From Mageeibacillus sp. UBA6980 (GTDB lineage Bacteria > Bacillota > Clostridia > Saccharofermentanales > Saccharofermentanaceae): a DNA stretch of 64,000 nt. Position numbers and translations under genes: made by a program. How positions within the stretch are numbered: position 1 is the stretch's first letter; the number at the start of each line of letters is the position of its first letter. The stretch spans positions 1 through 64,000 of the forward strand of contig DJYK01000010.1 in NCBI GenBank assembly GCA_002450095.1. Reading direction: 5' to 3'. The notes under the pieces are model-generated. The model ran no database searches, was not told the origin of the DNA, and was given only the letters and a program-made list of their open reading frames with translations. Positions 35,268 to 42,414 of the stretch are shown here, one piece after another.

Positions 35268-36341
35268 TTATCTCTTATTGCTTTTTGCACCGGCCGTTAT
35301 CGCCTGAAGGATATCGGGCGTCATGTTTAATGTCCCGATCTTATCCGCATTCTCACCCATCGTCATAAACGCTCTTGCCATTATCGTCGCAGGATCTGCC
35401 TGCCCCATGACGCACGCTTCGAGAAGGGCCTGGTTAAAGTTGTTATAAGCCTTAACAATAGCCTCCACCCTGTACGCTTCCTGATCCGCCTTTAGCTTTC
35501 CGTTCGCGGATTCAAGTGCGATGAACTCCTCGTTCTTCTTCTCGATCTCGATCCTGCCTTCAAGCTCATCATTCTGTATTGCGAGGTTCTTCCTTACCGC
35601 CATCTCCTTTAAGGCAAGATCCTTCTCCTGCTTCTCCGTCCTTAATGCAAGCTCGCTGTCCTGAGCCTTCTTTCTCATCTCCTGCTCTTTCTCGGCTACT
35701 TTGATCTCGGTATTTATCTCGTTTTCCTTGATTATCCTCTCCTGTTCGATCGCGGCATTCCTTCTCTTATAGATCGCATCATCCTGCTCCTTCAAGATCT
35801 GTTCTCTGGCCGCAGCCTCGAGCGCCTTTCTGGTCTCAGGCTTCGGATTGATCCCGAGTATATTGACCCCTTCGATGCTGACACCGAGATTTCTTACGGC
35901 TTCATCCTGCCTCAGTTCTTCCTCTATTCTTTGTGCCATTTCATCCGCGAGTCTTATCACTGTCCTGATGTCCTTCCCGCTTACTTCCCTTATCACGATC
36001 GCCTTGATGATATTGTTGATACGCTTCTCGAGGACAACAATCTGCTGTTTTTTCTTCGCTTCCATCGCCTTGTCATTCTGATAAGCAAAATCGAACATCT
36101 TCATCGCTTTGGCAAAATCCCTGATCATGTATGTCGTAACTCCCTGAACAAATACACTCTGGTAATCCTTTGTTATGATCTCGTCAAAAGCAAATGCACC
36201 GTCGAAAGCGGAAGAAGGAGCCACCATAAGATTTGTTGTAAGTTCGTTATATAACACGGATAACCCGGGACCCTGTCTGACCGTTCTTCCGTTCTTGATA
36301 ACCATTACGTATTCATTCGAATCAAACTTTCTGTACTTCAT
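35268..36341 (-). CDS. SPFH/band-7 domain protein
   Basis: A 357-residue SPFH-family protein. The N-terminal half is the SPFH fold (VQGVTTYMIRDFAKAMKMF, IREVSGKDIRTVIRLADEM). Residues about 190-290 form a long charged coiled coil (EQERIIKENEINTEIKVAEK onward), as in flotillins that form oligomeric rings. No transmembrane helix or lipidation site is seen at the N-terminus, so it may sit on the membrane peripherally. GAGGAGG is seven bases before the ATG. Its promoter carries two palindromes, one between the -35 and -10 boxes. Confidence 0.85.
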   Translation of the reverse strand: MKYRKFDSNEYVMVIKNGRTVRQGPGLSVLYNELTTNLMVAPSSAFDGAFAFDEIITKDYQSVFVQGVTTYMIRDFAKAMKMFDFAYQNDKAMEAKKKQQIVVLEKRINNIIKAIVIREVSGKDIRTVIRLADEMAQRIEEELRQDEAVRNLGVSIEGVNILGINPKPETRKALEAAAREQILKEQDDAIYKRRNAAIEQERIIKENEINTEIKVAEKEQEMRKKAQDSELALRTEKQEKDLALKEMAVRKNLAIQNDELEGRIEIEKKNEEFIALESANGKLKADQEAYRVEAIVKAYNNFNQALLEACVMGQADPATIMARAFMTMGENADKIGTLNMTPDILQAITAGAKSNKR

Positions 36342-36361
36342 ATAATTACCTCCTCTTGATT

Positions 36362-36378
36362 AGTAGTAAATTGCTACT
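36362..36378. promoter_or_regulatory. Palindromic operator candidate, leader site
   Basis: AGTAGTAAATTGCTACT is a palindrome with five-base arms. On the minus strand it lies in the 5' leader of the SPFH gene. Its arms and flanks repeat those of the site at 36400-36416 almost exactly, and the two centres are 38 bases apart. Together they look like a double site for one dimeric repressor, for which the adjacent NrtR-type protein is the obvious candidate. Confidence 0.65.
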
Positions 36379-36399
36379 TTGCGTTGTTGCCATTATATT

Positions 36400-36423
36400 A
36401 GTAGCGTTTTGCTACTTTGTCAA
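36400..36423 (-). promoter_or_regulatory. SPFH promoter with operator in the spacer
   Basis: TTGACA (36418-36423, minus strand) is a perfect -35 box. The 17-base spacer AAGTAGCAAAACGCTAC contains most of a palindrome, AGTAGCAAAACGCTACT (36400-36416), and leads to TAATAT as -10, with a TATAAT three bases further on. A protein bound here would block RNA polymerase. The -35 box ends 13 bases from the left end of the repeat element. Confidence 0.7.
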
Positions 36424-36436
36424 GAGGCAAATTTAA

Positions 36437-36741
36437 GGGGGTGTCTCAAAGTGAACATTCACTAAGGCACCCGACTGTTGCAACAACAGTCAAAGCAGTC
36501 GATCTTCTTCAGCCTGACGAGTAGTGACTGAAATGTTGACCAACTCGCACGATCAGTCACACTTTTGGTCACTGAGGGGCCTGTAGTGACTGAAATGTTG
36601 ACCAACTCGTTCGATCTGTCACACTTTTGGTCACTGGGAGGGTATTGTAGTGCTTTGTAGCTGTTTTGAGCAGGAAACAATTTGTTTTTGAACTAAAGAG
36701 GTTGCCTCTCAGTGAACTTACATCACTTTTGAGACAACCCC
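36437..36741. repeat. MITE-like repeat with terminal inverted repeats, copy 2 (complete)
   Basis: A 305-base element bounded by GGGGGTGTCTCAAAGTGA on the left and TCACTTTTGAGACAACCCC on the right, which are imperfect inverted repeats. Inside are a perfect hairpin (GACTGTTG at 36473-36480 with CAACAGTC at 36484-36491) and two tandem units of 62-base period starting at 36521 and 36583, each with self-complementary ends (AGTGACTGAAATG and CTTTTGGTCACT). A GAGG-TTG-CCTC hairpin lies near the right end. There is no transposase. It fills most of the 432-base gap between the SPFH promoter and the Nudix gene. Confidence 0.8.
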
Positions 36742-36773
36742 TTTAGTTCAAGGATCAGTCGGCCCTATGCCGA

Positions 36774-37592
36774 TCAACCCTCATAGGTATACTCCAAAGA
36801 CATCTTGCGGCTGCTTAATGACTTTCTCTTCTGCCCGGTAGGCCGGACCTTCGATGCCACCAATGCTCTGAAATTGGTCTTATAAAGCTTCTTTCCGAGT
36901 ACGAGTTCATATAAGCGCTGAAGATCCGGAAGCGTGAACTTATCGCCTATGAGATTAAAGGCAAGATCCGAATGCTCAAAGTTCGATTTCAGTTTGAGGA
37001 TGGATTCGATGATTATCTCGACATGGTCGAAAGCGAGTTTATCGGAGCTCACAGGTTCCGCGACATAATTCTCGTAAGAGATCTTGCCGTTCCTGAACGT
37101 CTTCTTCTCCAGCCGGTAACGTATATCGACGCCGATATCCTTATTACTGATGCTAAGGGTGTCGTCATCGATCATAAGGTCAAACCAGTTCGCATCATCC
37201 GCATCGTCGAGACCTTCAACGCGCTCTAACTCTGATACCAGAGCCATATAGGCGATGCTCATTATCCATGTGCGCGGATCTCTTCCGGGCTTAGTGAATG
37301 TATAGACCTGATCAAGGTATATATCCTTAAGACCGGTCTCTTCGCAAAGCTCTCTTGCCGCCGCCGAATATGATGTCTCGTCCTTATTGATAAAACCTCC
37401 GGGCAATGCCCAGTGACCTATAAAAGGATGTCCTCCTCTTTTTATAAGAAGTATCTTAAGACATGTGATATCTTCGTTCGTTCCGAGCACCATTATGTCC
37501 GTCGTTACCGAAGGACGTTCGTAATCCCCCGGTTTATACGCCTTAAGAAATTCCTTCTCGGTAAGTCCGTTCTTGTCTCTTAATTCTTTCAT
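36774..37592 (-). CDS. Nudix hydrolase/transcriptional regulator (NrtR type)
   Basis: A 272-residue two-domain protein. The Nudix domain has an intact box at about residues 66-88 (GFINKDE, then ARELCEETGL), so ADP-ribose-type hydrolysis is possible. The C-terminal part (LAFNLIGDKFTLPDLQRLYE and LYKTNFRALVASKV) matches the winged-helix of NrtR regulators of NAD metabolism. It lies upstream of the SPFH/NAD-kinase-like operon, whose promoter has two palindromes. It begins 14 bases after the GH5 gene and may be co-transcribed with it. Confidence 0.85.
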   Translation of the reverse strand: MKELRDKNGLTEKEFLKAYKPGDYERPSVTTDIMVLGTNEDITCLKILLIKRGGHPFIGHWALPGGFINKDETSYSAAARELCEETGLKDIYLDQVYTFTKPGRDPRTWIMSIAYMALVSELERVEGLDDADDANWFDLMIDDDTLSISNKDIGVDIRYRLEKKTFRNGKISYENYVAEPVSSDKLAFDHVEIIIESILKLKSNFEHSDLAFNLIGDKFTLPDLQRLYELVLGKKLYKTNFRALVASKVRPTGQKRKSLSSRKMSLEYTYEG

Positions 37593-37606
37593 ATAAACCT
37601 TCGATC

Positions 37607-39295
37607 TTATGTTCTTAACAACGGGTTGGCATCACATCTTCCGCGCCATTCGGGAGAACCCAGGAATCCTCTGTAGACCTGTTCCCGCGTCATGGCTCCC
37701 GAATCAAGTTTCTGTATCCAGTACCTGAGGCCGACGTCGTCAGGATCTCTTCCGAGTATGGTAACATACATGCGCCTTACAAACTGCTCATTATTCATGG
37801 AAGCGCTCATGGATGTAAACTCGTTACTGAAGAAGAATCCGTCTGCCAAAGTCATTCCGTTTACCGTATGGTTTACAAGGCGCCCGTACCAGTAATTCTT
37901 ACCCGAAGCATCTGAAGATCTGCCGAGCATATTGACATACAGCCTCTCGATAAAATCCATTGCATACTGCCTGTCGGCTTCGGTAACCACAGAAGAGACC
38001 TGCTGAGGCGACGTAACGGATACCGCAGAGGAAGACCCGGTCACGGTGACACCGTTCGACCCCAGAGGGACCTGATGGTCAAGACCTATGAACCTTCCGG
38101 ATGATGTCTGCCAGAGTGTAGGTCTTACGAGTGCATACTTCGCCTCGTCCCATGTAGTAAAATCGTAACCCACAAGTCCGCCGGTATCGCCGGAGTTTGC
38201 ATTGAAGCACCAGAATGTATGACTTAAACCGTAACGGTTGATCATCTGAGCCTCACAGTTCATCCACTGCTCATTGGGCCCTCCGTCCATGAATCCTCCC
38301 CACTCGCCTATCAGAAGAGGGGCGATATTCTCCTCGCGGATATAGAGGAACATGTTGTGCCAGTATTCGTTATACAACGTGTTATATGAGAACGATCCGT
38401 TGTGAAACCACGGCTGCTGATAAACGAGAGGACCGTAATCATGCGGAGAATAAACTATCTGATCGTTCCTGTCTGCCGAACCGAAGTTGACGGGATAGTT
38501 TCTGACGCCCTGAAGGTTGCCTCCCCAGAAGGCCGTCTGACCGTTACATGTCTCTATACCTTCGATCATGATAAGAAGATTCGGATTGATATCGAGAACC
38601 GCGTTTCCCGCTCTGGTCGCAGCCCTTCTCCAGTTATTCTGTGCATTGCTTCCATCCCAGACAGTTCCGCCGTGAGGCTCGTTCTTAAGATCGATCGCGA
38701 TAACCGTATCATTGCCGTTATAGTGCGAAGTAAGCCATGTAAGCGAGGCTATCCAGTCATCCTCCGAATAAGTACCGTTATACCAGTATTCATACATATG
38801 ACCGCCGCCGTTACTGTCCAGGCTGTGAAGGTCGAACATTATCTTGATACCGTACTCGCGACACTTGGCAACGGCATAATCCAGGATCTGAAGCGAATTC
38901 ATTCCGTTCAACTCCGGGTTCGTATAAGAATTATAATTCGCCTGCGGATACCGGCCGTTCCTCCATGCAAGGATCAGTTCAGACGATATCGGAATACGCA
39001 GAAGATTAAATCCGTGATCCGCGATGGCCTTAAGTCCGGAAGCCATGTTTATCGACCAGCAACCGTCGAAGATATTGGTTCCGGTGTTATAACCGAACCA
39101 GTTGATGCCTGTAAGTCTTACTTCTCTTCCCTGCGCATCTACGATCCTTCCGCCTGAGGTATGGAGCCAGTCATCGCCGTCCGCGGCTGCCATTACGACT
39201 CTGTCTTCGGACGACGGAATATAAACGACAAGCGCCGCAAAAAGCGACGCCGTCAATGTTGCAGTCAGGATCAAAGATAATACTTTTCTTAACAT
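37607..39295 (-). CDS. Secreted GH5 endoglucanase with DUF4214 repeats
   Basis: A 562-residue secreted cellulase. After a signal peptide (LSLILTATLTASLFAALVVY) comes a GH5 barrel with the acid/base Glu206 (IDLKNEPHGG) and nucleophile Glu331 (LLIGEWGGF). After a short serine/threonine/valine linker, two DUF4214 modules follow (FIERLYVNMLGRSSDASGKNYW and FVRRMYVTILGRDPDDVGLRYW, shown in part). No carbohydrate-binding module, dockerin or SLH domain is seen. It would cut beta-1,4-glucan outside the cell and feed the importer and phosphorylases encoded upstream. The start overlaps the phosphorylase stop by one base (TAATG). Confidence 0.9.
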   Translation of the reverse strand: MLRKVLSLILTATLTASLFAALVVYIPSSEDRVVMAAADGDDWLHTSGGRIVDAQGREVRLTGINWFGYNTGTNIFDGCWSINMASGLKAIADHGFNLLRIPISSELILAWRNGRYPQANYNSYTNPELNGMNSLQILDYAVAKCREYGIKIMFDLHSLDSNGGGHMYEYWYNGTYSEDDWIASLTWLTSHYNGNDTVIAIDLKNEPHGGTVWDGSNAQNNWRRAATRAGNAVLDINPNLLIMIEGIETCNGQTAFWGGNLQGVRNYPVNFGSADRNDQIVYSPHDYGPLVYQQPWFHNGSFSYNTLYNEYWHNMFLYIREENIAPLLIGEWGGFMDGGPNEQWMNCEAQMINRYGLSHTFWCFNANSGDTGGLVGYDFTTWDEAKYALVRPTLWQTSSGRFIGLDHQVPLGSNGVTVTGSSSAVSVTSPQQVSSVVTEADRQYAMDFIERLYVNMLGRSSDASGKNYWYGRLVNHTVNGMTLADGFFFSNEFTSMSASMNNEQFVRRMYVTILGRDPDDVGLRYWIQKLDSGAMTREQVYRGFLGSPEWRGRCDANPLLRT

Positions 39296-42200
39296 TATGA
39301 GAATACAACCTCTACCTTATGTGTTCCTCCGTCAGTAAAGACAGGAACCTTTGTATCAGGAAGCGCATTACCGTCACAAGTTACCTTAACGCCCTCATTG
39401 GTACGCTTAAAGCCCAAGGGCTTATCGATACTGATCTCGTATACCGCAAGTCCGTTGTTTACGGTAACGTCAAGGTGTGTGTCATCCTCTCTTAAGAGCG
39501 GTTCACAGATCAATGCATCCGATGTGAACTCGACGCCGAAGCAGGAGAACAGACACAACAGGAGCCATGTGGACGTACCCGACAGCGTAGGACCGATGTT
39601 CTCACCCGAATCAGAGTTGTTGTACTGTGTGCACCACCTGGGGTTACCGCATGAATCGAAAGGATGCTTCAATGTTCTGTAAGGAAGGATACAGTCGATT
39701 ATCCAGTAAGCAGTCTTTGCAAGTCTTGCTGCGAGAGCAACATCATTAACCTGCTTTGATGCCTTGAGCATAGCAGCGGCGGCCATCATGTTAGCATGCT
39801 TAAATACACCGCCGTTCTCACGGTCACCGGGATAATAAAGAGCAACATCGATCTTAGGTGCGATCTTGGAATAATCAACGGTAGAACAGAGTCTGAAGCC
39901 GTAAGGAGACTTAAGATACTTATCCATCGAATCAAGCATAGTCGAGATCTGTGTCTCATCGGCACAGCCTGCGAGGATCGACCAGGAGAATGCATTGAGG
40001 AAGTAAGATCCCGGAGCATCCTCGACCTGGAGATTATCACCTGCGGCACCGAGGTACTTCAATTCAGGCTTATTCTTCCTGTTGAACAATACTCTGGCGA
40101 AGAAGTCGTTCTTCCATGCATTGTCTCTTAAGTCGGCCTTGACCTTATCAGACAGAGAAGTAAGCTCGGAAGCATATGCGCTGTCGCCTGTCTTCTCGAA
40201 CATACCCTTAGCGGCATCTATGGCGACCTTCAAAAGGAATCCGTTCATGACAGACTCGGAATACTCCGATTCGTAAGGAACCTCACCGTAGGCCTTGCCC
40301 TTTGCTTCCAGCTGAGCCTTATATGCTTCGATCTTCTTATCAGCCTGTAAGAAGTCAGGATCGACTCTTAAGCAGTCGTTCCAGTCGGCCTTATCGATAA
40401 GAGGAATACCGTGAGCACCGACCGATATCTTTGCACTGTATGTGATGATAGCCTTGATGGTCTCGAGAATAGTTCTCTTATCGCCTGCTCCGGCCTTAAC
40501 TGCAGCCATTGCTTCTTCAGGCGTATCGTACTTTCTTGCCATTACGATCTCCTCTTTAAGGAAGTCGTAATCGCCCGTAAGGCTTACATATCTGTCGAGA
40601 GCCTGTAAAAGCCACAGACCGTCATCAGACCACTGACCGGGCTCCTTGCCGTACCAGTAGAAATTGTGGTTTGTATATCCTTCCGGAAACACATTTGATG
40701 TCCACTCACGAAGAAGCTTCTTAACGAACTCCTGCTGTCCCATACCCGCGAAGTAATACATCGAAGCGAAGATATCCTGGATCTCTCTGAAACCGATCTC
40801 ACGATAACCCTTCTGGGTCCAGTCCAATGACCTTGATACGAATGTCTGATAGAAGACCTGGAACGGGAGATTGTTATTTACATAGGACTCGAAGTTCTTG
40901 TCTTCATGTGAGATCTTCATGTACTTACTGTAGTCATTAGTAAAGTCAACTACTTTCTCGTATGCCTTGGGAAGTGCGCTCTCGTCACTGTAATAATCGA
41001 TAAGTGCCGCGATCTCTTTCTTTGCCGTCTCATCCTCTTCATACGCTTCATTAAGAACGTCGGATGTAAGGCATGTGAAGTTATCCGCTCTGACGGATCC
41101 GCCGGCCTTAACGGTAAAAGGTGTGGCAAGCGCGAAGAATCCCGGGCCCTTTCTGGACTGTCTGTCCATAAGACATGAGATAAACTCAGGCTTAGCAAGA
41201 GTTCCGTTGCCGACAAAGTCAGCGTAACGCGCACAATACTGCGTAGGGAACCTGACCTTGCCGTCCTCATGAACGAGGAGGGCATCCCAACGGATATTTC
41301 CCTTAGTCCACTTCGGGTTAGGATCGAAGCAGATCGCTTTGATGGAATCATCCTCATCAAAGAAGACTTCAGACTGTGCAACAACAGTCGAGAAGATAAC
41401 ATCCTCTCTTAAAGCGTGAACTTCGGATGTACCGAACATACCCGTATATACGATACGAAGATCTCTGTCTTTATCACCCGTATTCTCGATATCGATCATC
41501 TGTGCTTCCGCCGCAAGAGGCATATTGTCCTGTGCAGGAAGGATAAAGATCGTTCTTGTTATCTTAAGTCCGTCGGAAAGCTCATAACTTATAACTGTCC
41601 TGTTCTGAGAATGTGTCGTGGTTACTTTCTTAAGCCCGTCAGCCTTTGCCGTTCCGGACCAGAAGATCTGCTTACCGTTCTCGGTGATATAGAACTGTCT
41701 GTTCGCAGGGAATCCGTTCTCTTCAGGAAGGTAATCCCACTTTGTAGCGAGTACCTGTGTATCCGCATGCGCTCTGAAGCATCCGCCGCCCAATGCATCT
41801 ACGGCGCTCTTAGGTGTGCTCTGCAGAGGTCTGTCGAACCCGATCCTGTTGCCTATGAGCATATTAGTGTAGTAATGAGGACCCGGAACCGGAGATGAGG
41901 GATCAAAGCTCAATTCGCCTGTTCCGTTAAGCTCGCCGCCCCACTTCGAAGATGCATCAAGAACAGCCTTTATGGCTTCTTTCTGCGCATTATCAAGCGT
42001 GACCGGTGTACTCTCGCCTTCCTTATAAAGCTCGCCTTCCGTTGTAAACAATACACTCTTTTTGCTTTGGAATATCGCAGAAAGCAGATCATTGATCTCG
42101 GGAAGCTGCAGAACGACTGTGACAACGGGAGAATCGAATTCGAGTCCCGTGACGGCAGCCACTACAGGAGCCTTAGTAAAACCTATATACTGTGCGCTTA

Positions 42201-42303
42201 CGGAACCTTTGATCAGATCTTTGAATTTGGCCTTAGCAAGATCCTTAGCAGATACCTGATTGTCTCTTGCCTTAACGCCGTTAAGAGTCATATTATTTGC
42301 CAT
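39295..42303 (-). CDS. cdp: Cellodextrin phosphorylase (GH94)
   Basis: A GH94 enzyme of 1002 residues. Inverting phosphorolysis of cellodextrins releases glucose 1-phosphate in the cytoplasm without ATP. The catalytic aspartate is in KADWNDCLRV, and DRENGGVFKHANMMAAAAML and NPRWCTQYNNSDSGEN match the phosphate/sugar-binding region. The length near 1000 residues separates it from the 800-residue cellobiose phosphorylase next door. GGAGG lies seven bases before the ATG. Exact chain-length preference is not shown by the sequence; other long GH94 specificities are possible. Confidence 0.88.
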   Translation of the reverse strand: MANNMTLNGVKARDNQVSAKDLAKAKFKDLIKGSVSAQYIGFTKAPVVAAVTGLEFDSPVVTVVLQLPEINDLLSAIFQSKKSVLFTTEGELYKEGESTPVTLDNAQKEAIKAVLDASSKWGGELNGTGELSFDPSSPVPGPHYYTNMLIGNRIGFDRPLQSTPKSAVDALGGGCFRAHADTQVLATKWDYLPEENGFPANRQFYITENGKQIFWSGTAKADGLKKVTTTHSQNRTVISYELSDGLKITRTIFILPAQDNMPLAAEAQMIDIENTGDKDRDLRIVYTGMFGTSEVHALREDVIFSTVVAQSEVFFDEDDSIKAICFDPNPKWTKGNIRWDALLVHEDGKVRFPTQYCARYADFVGNGTLAKPEFISCLMDRQSRKGPGFFALATPFTVKAGGSVRADNFTCLTSDVLNEAYEEDETAKKEIAALIDYYSDESALPKAYEKVVDFTNDYSKYMKISHEDKNFESYVNNNLPFQVFYQTFVSRSLDWTQKGYREIGFREIQDIFASMYYFAGMGQQEFVKKLLREWTSNVFPEGYTNHNFYWYGKEPGQWSDDGLWLLQALDRYVSLTGDYDFLKEEIVMARKYDTPEEAMAAVKAGAGDKRTILETIKAIITYSAKISVGAHGIPLIDKADWNDCLRVDPDFLQADKKIEAYKAQLEAKGKAYGEVPYESEYSESVMNGFLLKVAIDAAKGMFEKTGDSAYASELTSLSDKVKADLRDNAWKNDFFARVLFNRKNKPELKYLGAAGDNLQVEDAPGSYFLNAFSWSILAGCADETQISTMLDSMDKYLKSPYGFRLCSTVDYSKIAPKIDVALYYPGDRENGGVFKHANMMAAAAMLKASKQVNDVALAARLAKTAYWIIDCILPYRTLKHPFDSCGNPRWCTQYNNSDSGENIGPTLSGTSTWLLLCLFSCFGVEFTSDALICEPLLREDDTHLDVTVNNGLAVYEISIDKPLGFKRTNEGVKVTCDGNALPDTKVPVFTDGGTHKVEVVFS

Positions 42304-42342
42304 TGGGAAACCTCCAGTTTGAGTGTTCAGATATACCTTCCT

Positions 42343-42348
42343 ATTATA
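42343..42348 (-). promoter_or_regulatory. Candidate -10 box of the cellodextrin phosphorylase gene
   Basis: TATAAT on the minus strand, 39 bases before the ATG at 42303. A weak -35-like TTAAGA lies 16 bases upstream, inside the hairpin at 42357-42383. The promoter and hairpin therefore overlap. Confidence 0.4.
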
Positions 42349-42356
42349 ACAGCAAA

Positions 42357-42383
42357 CCCCGTCATCTTAAAAGAATGACGGGG
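42357..42383 (-). terminator. Hairpin between the two phosphorylase genes
   Basis: CCCCGTCAT and ATGACGGGG form a perfect nine-base stem with a nine-base loop, 32 bases after the cellobiose phosphorylase stop. On the minus strand it is followed only by TTTGCTGTT, so termination is probably partial. It may also protect the upstream mRNA. Confidence 0.55.
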
Positions 42384-42414
42384 TCTGAATTTTAAGTTAT
42401 GTCAACTTGCGCTA

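Noticed and set aside
36521..36636. Two direct repeats resembling a short CRISPR array
   Set aside because: There are only two units of 62-base period, the sequence between them is not spacer-like, and no cas genes are near. They belong to the mobile repeat.
36462..36680. 72-codon frame inside the repeat element
   Set aside because: The translation just reflects the tandem 62-base units; it has no ribosome site or conserved motif.
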